Shown here: positions 27,085 through 35,373 of the stretch, one piece after another
Layout: each line of letters opens with the position of its first letter
Numbering within the stretch: position 1 is the stretch's first letter
Origin: Echinicola marina
GTDB taxonomy: Bacteria; Bacteroidota; Bacteroidia; Cytophagales; Cyclobacteriaceae
Reading direction: 5' to 3'
Assembly (NCBI RefSeq): GCF_020463795.1
Contig: NZ_CP080025.1
Span: 5,019,501-5,083,500, forward strand
DNA: 64,000 nt
Made by a program: the position numbers and the translations under genes
The notes under the pieces: generated by a model
Seen by the model: only the letters and a program-made list of their open reading frames with translations
Database searches by the model: none
Told to the model about the DNA's origin: nothing

Positions 27085-29510
27085 AAATAATTGTTTTTAC
27101 TTCCCTTTCTCATCGCTAGATAATTGATCATAACTGTGGTAAATACCACCACCGAAATACTACTCAGTGGCATCAAAACCGCACAAATAACAGGACTTAG
27201 CAGGCCTTGGACAGCCAAGCTGATCCCAACAATATTGTATAGAAAGCTGAGTACAAAACTCGCCTTAATCACATTCCTGCTTTCCTTTGCCAATGCTATA
27301 AATTGAGGTAAATGGCCTATTACATCGGCGTCCATAATAGCATCACTGGCAGGAGAGAAATGAGTGGATTGACTGGTTACTGCAATCCCCACCCTGCTTT
27401 CCTGCAAGGCACCTGCATCATTCAATCCATCTCCAACCATCACCGTCTTATTCCCTCCATCATTCAAGAATTTGATGTATTGCAGCTTTTCTTTTGGGCT
27501 TTGGTTAAAATTCATCTTCACCGCTGGCCCAAATGCCTTTTGAAGATTTTCGCGGTCCTGGTCCTGATCACCGGAAAGCAAGTGAACTTGGCCCATATCT
27601 TTCAATTGATCCATGGTCTTAACCACTCCATTCCTCAATCCACTTTGGATATGAAAGTATCCCTTTACTTCTCCCCCGATGGATAAATAAATCCTATTAC
27701 CAAAACCCTTGGTTCTAACATCACCGATCCCCAACCACTTGGCCGAACCTAAGCGCACTATCTCGCCATTATAAATAGCTTCAATCCCCTTTCCAGAAAA
27801 CTCTTCTATCCCTTCCACATAAGCAGGCTTAATACCTCCCAACCATACATTTAGCCTATTACTTAGGGCATGAACGGAATGTTGGACCATAGCTTTGAGT
27901 ACTGATTTATGCTCATCGTCCAAACAAAACCCTATATAGTCTACTTTAGCCGCTGCAGGATCTGTAAGCGTTCCTGTTTTATCGAAAATATAGGTATCTG
28001 ATTTTGCCAGTTGCTCTACCACATGGCTGTTCTTCAAATAAAATTTCCTATTCCCAAAAACCCTCAATGTATTACCCAAGGTAAAAGGAGTGGACATCGC
28101 CAATGCACATGGGCAGGCTACAATTAAAACACTGGTGAATGTTTTCATGGCCAAGGAAACATCCCTTTGAATCCAAAAAGCTAGTGAACCAAAAGCCACC
28201 ATCAGCACCACCAAGGTAAACTTCCCACTGATGGCATTGGCCAATGATTCCAGTTCCTTTGATTTTTCGATTTGAAAACTATCTTGATTCCATAAATCAG
28301 TAAGATAACCTTGGGATGGGGCTTTTTGTACATTCAAAAGCAAAGCGCCTGCCTGCTGCCTACCTCCTGCATAAATCAAGGATCCTTTCTTCACAGAAAC
28401 AGGCACTTCCTCCCCTGTCACAAAACTGTAATCAATTTGGGCCTCTCCTTCCAGCAACAAACTGTCCGCTGGAATCAACTCACCATGACGAATCTTCAAG
28501 GTATCCCCTACTTTTATTTTAGGAAGCGAAACAACCTCTTCCCCTTTATTCCCCAAGCGGGTTACAGCCAATGGGAAGTAGGACTTATAATCCCTGTCAA
28601 AAGCAAGACGGTCATAGGTTTTTTGCTGAAAATATTTCCCGATCAATAGAAAAAACAATAGCCCCCCTATAGAATCGAAATAACCGCTTCCCCCTAACGC
28701 TATTACTTCATAAAGGCTATAAACAAATAAGGAAATGATTCCCATAACAATGGGGACATCCATATTAACACGACCAGAACGCAGAGAGTACCATGCTGAC
28801 CTATAGTAATCTGTAGCTGAATAAAATATAACCGGAAGTGACAAGGCTATATTGAGCTGGACAAAGAGGCCTCTAAAATTCTCTTCCAATAATGACACTT
28901 CACTGAAATACTCAGGCAAACTGAAAAACATCATATTGCCAAAGCAAAATCCAGCTACTGCCAATTTATAGATCAATCTCCTGTCAATTCTATCCTTAGG
29001 CTTTTTCTCCAATGCATCTAACTGGATGCTAGGCTCATAGCCGATTTTGGACAATAACCTTACCAGCTCTTTAAGGTTTAGGGACTTATGAAGGAATTTG
29101 ATGTGTACCTCTTTTTTCACATAATCCACCCTAGATTCAAAAATATGCTCATTTAACCTATGTAGATTTTCCAATAACCATACACAGGAGGCACAATGTA
29201 TCGCAGGGATATCAAATGAAATATGCGTTTCCTTCTCGTTTTGAAAATCTATTAGTTTTTGGATTACTTCAGGTTCTTCTAAGTAATCAAATCGATTGAC
29301 TGATTTATTATTGTTGGTGTTTTTTATACCCGGCTTCTCACCATATTCATAATAACTGCTAAGGCCATTTTCATTCAACACTTCATAAACCAACTTACAG
29401 CCTGGACAACAAAAATCCTTTTCATCATAGCGAAGGGACTCGTCCAAACACTGTTCTCCACAGTGGAAGCACAAAGTATTATTTCTTTCTTTAACTTCCT
29501 TCATGTTCAT
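27075..29510 (-). CDS. ccoI: Copper-transporting P1B-type ATPase CcoI
   Basis: 811 aa. An N-terminal Cys-rich metal-binding domain (Cys14, 17, 21, 34, 35, 38; PF12156 type) is followed by an HMA domain with HCASC (Cys106/Cys109). Membrane helices precede and follow the actuator domain (FVTGEEVPV). The membrane metal site is VACPCALAMSTP, the phosphorylated Asp lies in FDKTGTLTD, and the hinge is MVGDGLNDAGAL. This CcoI/FixI type exports copper to the periplasm for cbb3 assembly. It is the first cco gene proper, 70 bp after the USP-like gene, and likely shares the promoter upstream of that gene. Confidence 0.94.
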   Translation of the reverse strand: MNMKEVKERNNTLCFHCGEQCLDESLRYDEKDFCCPGCKLVYEVLNENGLSSYYEYGEKPGIKNTNNNKSVNRFDYLEEPEVIQKLIDFQNEKETHISFDIPAIHCASCVWLLENLHRLNEHIFESRVDYVKKEVHIKFLHKSLNLKELVRLLSKIGYEPSIQLDALEKKPKDRIDRRLIYKLAVAGFCFGNMMFFSLPEYFSEVSLLEENFRGLFVQLNIALSLPVIFYSATDYYRSAWYSLRSGRVNMDVPIVMGIISLFVYSLYEVIALGGSGYFDSIGGLLFFLLIGKYFQQKTYDRLAFDRDYKSYFPLAVTRLGNKGEEVVSLPKIKVGDTLKIRHGELIPADSLLLEGEAQIDYSFVTGEEVPVSVKKGSLIYAGGRQQAGALLLNVQKAPSQGYLTDLWNQDSFQIEKSKELESLANAISGKFTLVVLMVAFGSLAFWIQRDVSLAMKTFTSVLIVACPCALAMSTPFTLGNTLRVFGNRKFYLKNSHVVEQLAKSDTYIFDKTGTLTDPAAAKVDYIGFCLDDEHKSVLKAMVQHSVHALSNRLNVWLGGIKPAYVEGIEEFSGKGIEAIYNGEIVRLGSAKWLGIGDVRTKGFGNRIYLSIGGEVKGYFHIQSGLRNGVVKTMDQLKDMGQVHLLSGDQDQDRENLQKAFGPAVKMNFNQSPKEKLQYIKFLNDGGNKTVMVGDGLNDAGALQESRVGIAVTSQSTHFSPASDAIMDADVIGHLPQFIALAKESRNVIKASFVLSFLYNIVGISLAVQGLLSPVICAVLMPLSSISVVVFTTVMINYLAMRKGSKNNYLWK

Positions 29511-29580
29511 TGGTGATTCTGTATCAATTTAACTATAAATAATCCTGTTTTAAAATTTTCATGAAATAATATTGGGGCAA

Positions 29581-30201
29581 TTATGCCAAATAAAACGACA
29601 GGTTATCATACCAAAACCCTCCTTTATAAAAGTGAAATAGGACTTTAGCCAAATCAGCTTGGTAAGCTTTAGAGGTTACTAGCATGGTGGATTTGTTTTT
29701 GGTAGCATAAGACCAGAAATCCCCGATTTTCCTAAAGTTGAATTTTATAAAGCTGGTTTCACTGGTATAATTCCTGATTAATTGAATCAGTGCCTGCTCT
29801 TCTTGTAGCTTCGATTTAGGAATGAAACTTGGAGAAATTATAGTGGCTTGGCTATGCTTAATATGTAATTCAAACTTCTCTAGAAATCCATGGATGATAT
29901 GGGCAGAATCTTGGGTTCCATCATAGTGAAACAGGAGTTTTTCGAAGGACAACTGCTGGTCAAACAACAATAATGGAATGGCGCAAGGCTTTTTCTCCAG
30001 CATCTGCGGCTGCTCCTGCCCATGAAGCCAGTCCAGTACCTTGGGCAGCTTGGCCATTATCATATAGATATTTTTCTCCTCATGATTCAAAACTCCCTCA
30101 ACCGGCCCATGATCAAAAAAGTCCCGCTGCATCTTCTGCTCGTATACAGGAGCCAATATATCAGCGGGTATTTCCAGGTAATTATGAATGTTGCCTTTCA
30201 T
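29581..30201 (-). CDS. USP-like protein at head of cbb3 operon
   Basis: 206 aa, soluble, no signal peptide. The middle part has LLFHYDGTQDSAHIIHGFLEKF, which resembles the nucleotide-binding DGS segment of universal stress proteins, and a later MLVTSKAYQADLAKVLF. Otherwise the match is weak, so I call it USP-like rather than a firm family member. It lies 70 bp before ccoI on the same strand and 78 bp after an FNR-type palindrome, so it is likely the first gene of the micro-oxic respiration operon. Its function is unknown. Confidence 0.6.
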   Translation of the reverse strand: MKGNIHNYLEIPADILAPVYEQKMQRDFFDHGPVEGVLNHEEKNIYMIMAKLPKVLDWLHGQEQPQMLEKKPCAIPLLLFDQQLSFEKLLFHYDGTQDSAHIIHGFLEKFELHIKHSQATIISPSFIPKSKLQEEQALIQLIRNYTSETSFIKFNFRKIGDFWSYATKNKSTMLVTSKAYQADLAKVLFHFYKGGFWYDNLSFYLA

Positions 30202-30225
30202 CTGTAATCAATTAAAGATTTAAGA

Positions 30226-30291
30226 CAAATTTAATCTGCTTTGAGCCGAGGATTTATGACTTTTAAAAAGCCAAAAACTGATAAAAATCAT
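30226..30291 (-). promoter_or_regulatory. Candidate FNR-type promoter of the USP-cco operon
   Basis: On the plus strand, CTGATAAAAATCAT (30278-30291) contains TGAT-N4-ATCA, the core of an FNR box. On the minus strand, an exact -7 element TAAATTTG lies at 30233-30226. The distance from palindrome centre to the TA is 51.5 bp, placing the site near -62.5. No TTTG -33 box lies between them, which fits an activator-dependent promoter. Confidence 0.65.
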
Positions 30292-30340
30292 ATTTCAAAC
30301 AAAAGCCCAAACAATATCTGTTTGGGCTTTTGTTTGAAAT
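30292..30340 (-). terminator. Terminator of the FNR-like gene
   Basis: Perfect 22-bp inverted repeat (30292-30313 with 30319-30340) around a 5-nt loop, 16 bp after the stop of the FNR-like gene. The stem includes T/A-rich outer parts that give a T-tract in both directions. Confidence 0.9.
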
Positions 30341-30356
30341 ACAGGATGTACCAGCA

Positions 30357-31067
30357 TCAATTATTATAAAAATCAGATAGCCTGGCCAATCCTTTTCTGT
30401 CTAAAACAATAATTTTTTTCCCTTCAAACTTTATCAGCTTATCTTTTTTAAATTCAGATAGCAATCTGATCACCGTTTCGGTGGCGGTTCCTACTAAACC
30501 CGCTATTTCTTCCCGGGTCAGGACCAGATCAATTTTTCTATTTTCACCGCCATCTACCCCATAGGAATCGGAAAGTTTGATCAAAGTAAATGCCAGCCTT
30601 TCCCTGATGGTTTTTTGGGTAGCATCGGTCAATTGCTCCTCCATCAATCCCAAACTTTGGCATACTGCTTTGGTCAATCTTCTATGAAAATTATTGTCCT
30701 CAGCGATAAGCTTTAGAAAAGTTTCTTTGGGAATAAAACATATTTTTGCATCCTCCACAATGGTGGCTGAATTCAAGTAAGCCTCTTCACCCAGCAAAGA
30801 GGTATAGCCTAGAAAGTCTCCTTTTTGTGCCAATCGGATAATTTGTTCCTTCCCATTAGATGCTGTTTTAAAAACTTTTACAATTCCAGAGCTTACACAA
30901 AAAACCCCCAAAGGTTTTGTGCCCTCATAAAACAGCATCTGGCCCTTTTTATGGGATATAAGATTTTTGCTGTCCGATAAATTACATAAATGCTCTTCAG
31001 ATAAACCTGAAAACATGGAAAATTTACGGCTTAAGCATAATTCACATGGTGTATTCTTTATTGTCAT
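30357..31067 (-). CDS. Crp/Fnr-family regulator resembling oxygen sensor FNR
   Basis: 236 aa. The N terminus has Cys8-X2-Cys11. A cyclic-nucleotide-binding-type beta-barrel (about 20-130) contains Cys110 in AKICFIPKETF, and the winged helix (about 150-230) has recognition helix GTATETVIRLLSEF. Against E. coli FNR from memory, Cys8, Cys11 and Cys110 align with cluster ligands Cys20, Cys23 and Cys122 at a constant offset of 12. The fourth ligand (Cys29) aligns with Ser17, but Cys28 is nearby. The DNA-contact Glu and Arg (E197, R201) of the FNR/CRP type are kept. An oxygen-labile 4Fe-4S cluster is plausible, not proven. The promoter carries an FNR-like palindrome, suggesting autoregulation. Confidence 0.88.
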   Translation of the reverse strand: MTIKNTPCELCLSRKFSMFSGLSEEHLCNLSDSKNLISHKKGQMLFYEGTKPLGVFCVSSGIVKVFKTASNGKEQIIRLAQKGDFLGYTSLLGEEAYLNSATIVEDAKICFIPKETFLKLIAEDNNFHRRLTKAVCQSLGLMEEQLTDATQKTIRERLAFTLIKLSDSYGVDGGENRKIDLVLTREEIAGLVGTATETVIRLLSEFKKDKLIKFEGKKIIVLDRKGLARLSDFYNN

Positions 31068-31091
31068 GAACCTAAAAATTAATTAACATCA

Positions 31092-31136
31092 CAAAGCTAT
31101 GTTATAAACCTATTAAAAAAAGATGACTTTTATCAT
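31092..31136 (-). promoter_or_regulatory. Candidate autoregulated promoter of the FNR-like gene
   Basis: Palindrome ATGACTTTTATCAT (31123-31136; core TGA-N6-TCA) and an exact minus-strand -7 element TAGCTTTG at 31099-31092. The centre-to-TA distance is 30.5 bp, so the site centre falls at about -41.5, the class II activator position. The palindrome overlaps the stop of the upstream YceI-like gene. Confidence 0.65.
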
Positions 31137-31738
31137 AATAAATTCCCTTTAGTGTTATTTGACGATTCAGATTTTAAAAATAATTTGAACTCAACGGTGA
31201 CGCTGTCTTTTACCTTGATGGCTCCAAAGAACTTCCTAGGGGCTTCCAGACCAAAATCTGAAAACAAAAATGAGTGGCTGCCTTCAAGTTTTAAAACCCC
31301 ATCATCTGTTTTTTGTATTTCACAGTCTATTTTAATTTTTTTATGAACCTGAACCAAAGTAACGATAGCCTCCCCACTGATGACATTACCCATACCATGG
31401 ACTTTTTCAAGATGTAAAAATTCCATACCAATATAGGGGTGCTGATCAGCCTTAATAGTAGTCTGAAAATCCTTGGTCATTATATTATTGGCACAATCGA
31501 AACTGCTTGCAGGCACTTTTATCTTCCCGCTCCAGCTGATGTTGCCGTCACTTGAATACCTTTCATAAATTTTGTCATCACCAAAATAATTATCAGACAT
31601 GCAATAGTAGCTATTGACATTCGTAGTACCTGCAATACCCAGCTCACTTTCCTCAAGAATATGCCACATGATTATTTTAGGTTCCTTTGGCTTAATCGGC
31701 AAAAGAAGAACACCAATAAATGCGAGTAATTTAAACAT
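31133..31738 (-). CDS. YceI-like secreted protein
   Basis: 201 aa with a short hydrophobic N terminus (FKLLAFIGVLLLPI) serving as signal. The body has YceI-type features: WHILEESELGIAGTTNVNSYYC, IKVPASSFDCAN, MEFLHLEKVHGMGNVISGEA, and a final IKVKDSVTVEFKLFL strand. Sequence is more divergent than the two other YceI proteins here. It lies 94 bp after the porin-like gene, separated by a hairpin, and its 3' end overlaps the FNR-like palindrome. Lipid binding is inferred from the family. Confidence 0.7.
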   Translation of the reverse strand: MFKLLAFIGVLLLPIKPKEPKIIMWHILEESELGIAGTTNVNSYYCMSDNYFGDDKIYERYSSDGNISWSGKIKVPASSFDCANNIMTKDFQTTIKADQHPYIGMEFLHLEKVHGMGNVISGEAIVTLVQVHKKIKIDCEIQKTDDGVLKLEGSHSFLFSDFGLEAPRKFFGAIKVKDSVTVEFKLFLKSESSNNTKGNLL

Positions 31739-31779
31739 AATACCTTGATTTATAATTGAACCATTTTATGAATGCAAAA

Positions 31780-31808
31780 GAAGAGTACCGATCTGCCCGA
31801 TACTCTTC
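31780..31808 (-). terminator. Hairpin after the porin-like gene
   Basis: Stem GAAGAGTA / TACTCTTC (31780-31787 with 31801-31808), followed on the minus strand by TTTTGC. It is 25 bp after the stop of the porin-like gene and likely causes full or partial termination before the YceI-like gene. Confidence 0.65.
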
Positions 31809-31832
31809 CAAGGTTTATGAGATCATAAATGT

Positions 31833-33101
31833 TTAGAAGCTTATCGCGGCTTCAATATTCAGTCCGTCAAATTTTGCTCCGTTGTATTTAGAGTCTGCCG
31901 CAAATCCTTCATATTTTTGGTTTACGTATTCAATTTTAGCAACAATGTTTTTGGTCATAAACCAGCCACCGCCTATATTGAACCTTTCAATGGCTATACT
32001 TGGGTCATCTGCATTTGCCTCCCCTTTTACTTTATTATACCTACCTCCGAAATATAATTGCTCACGAGAACCAAACCTGTACAGCAATTCGCCTGCAAGT
32101 TGGGTATACTGACCATCACCCTGTTCCTCACTGTTCATGGCTGATTCATATATCCCGAAAAATTCCAATCCCTTGTATTTCACAAATGGATTAATTTGAA
32201 TGGCAGTAAGTTGGTTAAATCTCGGATTAAAGCGGCCTTCAAAATCAGATCCGCCATCTTCTATTGTATGCAGCACACTATAATATCTAGATCCTGCACG
32301 GTCGCCTCCATATAGTGAGGTTCCAGTAGTAAGTCCTTGGTTGGTATACCATGAACCTGTCAACCTAAACCTCAAATCTTCAGCAAGATAATCATCATAA
32401 CCTACTTTTCCATAGAACGAAAGCTTATTGTCAGAATTTTGGTTGGAGACCACAGACTGATTGAGTTTTCCGTTAGAAATAGCTAGCATAGCCAAGAACC
32501 CGTTATTTTGTAGGGTTACTTCGGCAAAAGCCTCGGTAGCAAAGGAATCCATGATATAATTCCCTACGAATGGGTTAAAAATAGCCCTGGCATTATCTGT
32601 TCTTCTAAAGTGTGCATCACCATAGTTGATCTCATCCATCCCTACCTTAATGGTAGCATATTTCATCAATCCCTCTAGAAATCCTTCAGAAACAAAGTCC
32701 AATTTATCCAACTGTAAATATCCCCCTTTTACCCAAGCTTCTGAGTGGTGTCTTGCAGAAAGATAGGTTCTCAAATGCATTCTGACACCGTCCTCTAATT
32801 GAACATCAAGGTTTAGGTTGGCAGTAGGAAGGTTTAGATTTGACTCCAGATCCACCAAATTATTCAGGCTATTTTCCTGATTAATTCCCTGAAATTGTAA
32901 CGCGAAATCACCGCCTACTTTTACCCTCAGCCCCTCAAAGGTAGCAACTGAATCTTTGCTGGTCTCAAAAACATTGACCCCATAGCTATTATCAGCTCTG
33001 TAATATTGTAAAGACTTTTGGGCCTGTACCACAGAAGTAGCTGATAATAATACCGCAAAGAATAAGATGGCATAATTGATGCCTTTTTTCATAGTATTCA
33101 T
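31833..33101 (-). CDS. Porin-like outer-membrane beta-barrel protein
   Basis: 422 aa. The signal peptide ends VVQAQK (about residue 28). The mature part consists of amphipathic strands with a phosphate-porin/alginate-export-like feel: VKVGGDFALQFQGINQE, DGVRMHLRTYLSARHH, GGYLQLDKLDF, RFNIGGGWFMTKNIVAKIEYVNQ, closing on an aromatic residue (IEAAISF). It is probably a substrate channel, but the substrate is unknown. The start at 33101 (MNTMKKG) or three residues on are equally possible. It lies 34 bp after a YceI gene and likely shares its promoter. Confidence 0.78.
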   Translation of the reverse strand: MNTMKKGINYAILFFAVLLSATSVVQAQKSLQYYRADNSYGVNVFETSKDSVATFEGLRVKVGGDFALQFQGINQENSLNNLVDLESNLNLPTANLNLDVQLEDGVRMHLRTYLSARHHSEAWVKGGYLQLDKLDFVSEGFLEGLMKYATIKVGMDEINYGDAHFRRTDNARAIFNPFVGNYIMDSFATEAFAEVTLQNNGFLAMLAISNGKLNQSVVSNQNSDNKLSFYGKVGYDDYLAEDLRFRLTGSWYTNQGLTTGTSLYGGDRAGSRYYSVLHTIEDGGSDFEGRFNPRFNQLTAIQINPFVKYKGLEFFGIYESAMNSEEQGDGQYTQLAGELLYRFGSREQLYFGGRYNKVKGEANADDPSIAIERFNIGGGWFMTKNIVAKIEYVNQKYEGFAADSKYNGAKFDGLNIEAAISF

Positions 33102-33135
33102 GGCTTTTTGCTTTGATTATGTGTTTGTTGATTTA

Positions 33136-33705
33136 TCAGTTGGGTTGAAATTGAGCTTTAAATGTTAACTTCAATTCATTACCTGTTTTAATAGTGTTGA
33201 ACATGGCTGTTGGAGGGTCAAGCTTATATTCCGAGAAGGTGATATCCTGATTCCCTTCAAAAACCACTGTTCCATTGTTCAACTTATAGTTAACTTCCAT
33301 TATTACATCCTTAGATTGTCCGGCTATGGTCATTTTCCCTTTTGCTTTGATCTTGTCAGCGCTGATTTGATCTACACTCACCAGTTCATAGAGAATGTTT
33401 GGATTCTTTTTCTGATTTAAACATTCATAAGCATTCTTGTCCATGCTGGACTTTCCGCTCTTTAAGCTCTCTACAGGAAGTATGATTTTTAATGACGAAA
33501 TGGATGTTATTTCTGAACCATTTATGGTCACGTCCATATTTCCTTTTACTCCCTCCTTCGACACCATTTCCCAATCATGGATGGTAGAGGTTCCCTCCAC
33601 TGTAAATACCTGAGAACCTGAAAGGCTATAATTTCCCTGGGCCTTTAGCTGAAATCCTAGCACCACAAATAGTGCTGATAGAATTAGTAATTTCGCTGTC
33701 TTCAT
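33136..33705 (-). CDS. YceI-family periplasmic protein
   Basis: 189 aa. The signal peptide ends LKAQGN. The YceI fold is clear: FTVEGTSTIHDWEMVS with the conserved STIHDW, LKIILPVESLKSGKSSMDKNAYECL, KAKGKMTIAGQSKDVIMEVNY, and the closing GNELKLTFKAQF. It binds lipids of the isoprenoid type in characterised relatives. It is the first gene of a YceI-porin unit, behind a candidate FNR-type promoter, so it is probably induced under low oxygen (inference). Confidence 0.9.
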   Translation of the reverse strand: MKTAKLLILSALFVVLGFQLKAQGNYSLSGSQVFTVEGTSTIHDWEMVSKEGVKGNMDVTINGSEITSISSLKIILPVESLKSGKSSMDKNAYECLNQKKNPNILYELVSVDQISADKIKAKGKMTIAGQSKDVIMEVNYKLNNGTVVFEGNQDITFSEYKLDPPTAMFNTIKTGNELKLTFKAQFQPN

Positions 33706-33754
33706 AATTGAAAAGGTTATGCTATTGAAAACTTCTTTTGCTTAATTGATATAA

Positions 33755-33820
33755 CAAATGTACAGTCCTTGAAACGGTGAAAACATGAGAAAAAGAAACT
33801 AAAAACAAGACTTTTGTCAT
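33755..33820 (-). promoter_or_regulatory. Candidate FNR-type promoter of the YceI-porin unit
   Basis: Palindrome AAGACTTTTGTCAT (33807-33820) and an exact minus-strand -7 element TACATTTG at 33762-33755. Centre-to-TA distance is 51.5 bp, identical to the USP-cco promoter. The sequence differs from the FNR-gene site ATGACTTTTATCAT at only two positions. Confidence 0.62.
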
Positions 33821-34318
33821 GTTTTACCTATAAAAAAATAACTAAAAATATTTATATTAAAAATGTAATTTATTCAAAAAAAACATCTTACAACATTATT
33901 TATTTAATACAAAACAAATTTTAATATCATAATATATACAATCATACACAAGAAAAAACAGATAAAACACCCTATCTTACGCTTTGTCAAAAACAAAAAT
34001 TACATTGATGATTTCCTAACAAATTAATTGTTATCACAAAGCATCCTTCTCAATCAATCGTTCAATTTTTTATTTCTAAAAGTGATTTCTAATCAACACT
34101 AAATAAAAACTGATCCTTCCTAATCACATACTACCAAAATGCAACTCCTACAGTGCCATAAATATCTACCAAAGGGACGCTATCCTACCCCTTCAAAAGA
34201 CTTGAATCGCTTCGTTTTAAATCTTAAGGTAGTTCCTTAAAAAGTATAATCTATGAATTGAACACTACATTGGTTTGGCAAAGAGATCCCCCCTATAAAC
34301 TCAAAAAGTCACATCAAA

Positions 34319-34354
34319 AAAAGGCTGTAACCTAAATTCAGATCACAGCCTTTT
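34319..34354. terminator. Terminator of the M48 peptidase gene
   Basis: 10-bp stem AAAAGGCTGT / ACAGCCTTTT (34319-34328 with 34345-34354), 25 bp after the stop; on the minus strand it is followed by TTTTTTGATG. Confidence 0.8.
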
Positions 34355-34378
34355 CGAATTATGAGTAATCTTAAAAGA

Positions 34379-35179
34379 TTACTTCTTATAATATTTTAAA
34401 GCTTCTGGCATTTGCTTGTTTAACTCATCAATCCTTCTATCAGGTCCTGGGTGAGTGGATAGAAATTCAGGAGGCGCAGCCCCTGAAGACTTGGCCTCCA
34501 TTCTTTTCCAGAATTCAGGTGCTTCTCTTGGATCATAACCAGCCATGGCCATGAAAATCAAGCCCAATTGATCGGATTCAAGCTCCTGATCCCTTGAAAA
34601 TTTAAGCATGCCCACTTGACTACCCATACCTACGGCCTGCATGAATATCTCTTCTGTCAGACTTGGGTTTTGCCCCATTGCTACTTGCAAGCCTCCTAAT
34701 AGCCCATTTGCAACCAGTCCCTGAGACATTCTTTCTCTGGCATGACTGGCAATGGCATGAGCTACCTCATGTCCCATAACTACAGCTATTCCCGTTTCAT
34801 CTTGACAAACTGGCATAATCCCTGTATAAAACGCCACCTTACCGCCAGGCATACACCAAGCATTCACCTGATCATCCTGAATAAGGTTAAACTCCCACTC
34901 AAATCCCTCCACAATGTCTCCATAACCATTATCATTAAGATAACTTTCCACAGCGGCAGCTATGCGCTTACCTACCCTTTGGACCTTTTCTCCATCACTG
35001 GTACCTGTGAGCAATTTACTTTCCGTTTTTACTTCTTTATATTGTTGGAAGGCCATAGGCAGCACCTCTTCATTGCTAACCAAACTCAACTGTTTCCTTC
35101 CACTTAACGGCACTGTTGCACAACCATATAGCACCAAGCCTGACAAAAACAAAATCGATATTCTTTTCAACATATTCAT
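34379..35179 (-). CDS. M48-family zinc metallopeptidase lipoprotein
   Basis: 266 aa. Lipobox LVLYGC gives Cys20. The M48 domain has the HEXXH zinc site His137-Glu138-Val-Ala-His141 and the third ligand in ELESDQLG near residue 205. Family landmarks NAWCMPGGKVAFYTG and LSTHPGPDRRIDEL are present. It is similar in size to LoiP/YcaL-type outer-membrane quality-control proteases and lacks the TPR domain of BepA. It probably degrades misassembled outer-membrane proteins at the periplasmic face. An exact minus-strand -7 element TAACTTTG lies at 35294-35287. The gene is divergent from the CHRD-repeat lipoprotein. Confidence 0.92.
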   Translation of the reverse strand: MNMLKRISILFLSGLVLYGCATVPLSGRKQLSLVSNEEVLPMAFQQYKEVKTESKLLTGTSDGEKVQRVGKRIAAAVESYLNDNGYGDIVEGFEWEFNLIQDDQVNAWCMPGGKVAFYTGIMPVCQDETGIAVVMGHEVAHAIASHARERMSQGLVANGLLGGLQVAMGQNPSLTEEIFMQAVGMGSQVGMLKFSRDQELESDQLGLIFMAMAGYDPREAPEFWKRMEAKSSGAAPPEFLSTHPGPDRRIDELNKQMPEALKYYKK

Positions 35180-35373
35180 ATAATATTGTTCAAATTAGAT
35201 TTCCCAAAAAAGATGCCAAATAACAGTTAAAATGGATATTTCAATTTACAAACCCCACTAAAACTCCTGCAAGTTAATGGATCAATCAAAGTTATTAAAC
35301 ACCAAAACTAAACAAATATCATTTACCCTAGTTATAATTTTATTGCATAAATATTCTTTTAACCAAAATCAAT

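Larger units (their letters stand above)
33706..34378. other. 673-bp non-coding region
   Basis: Very AT-rich. The right part contains the M48 gene terminator and the left part the FNR-type promoter. A 9-bp inverted repeat AAAACATGA / TCATGTTTT (33780-33788 with 33818-33826) overlaps the FNR-type site. Between about 33830 and 34310 I see no supported gene; the open frames are short and lack family resemblance. Confidence 0.5.

Noticed and set aside
29515-29545. FNR-like site TTGATACAGAATCA on the minus strand upstream of ccoI
   Set aside because: Half-sites are 5 bp apart instead of 4, and no TAnnTTTG element follows at the spacing seen in the other three promoters.
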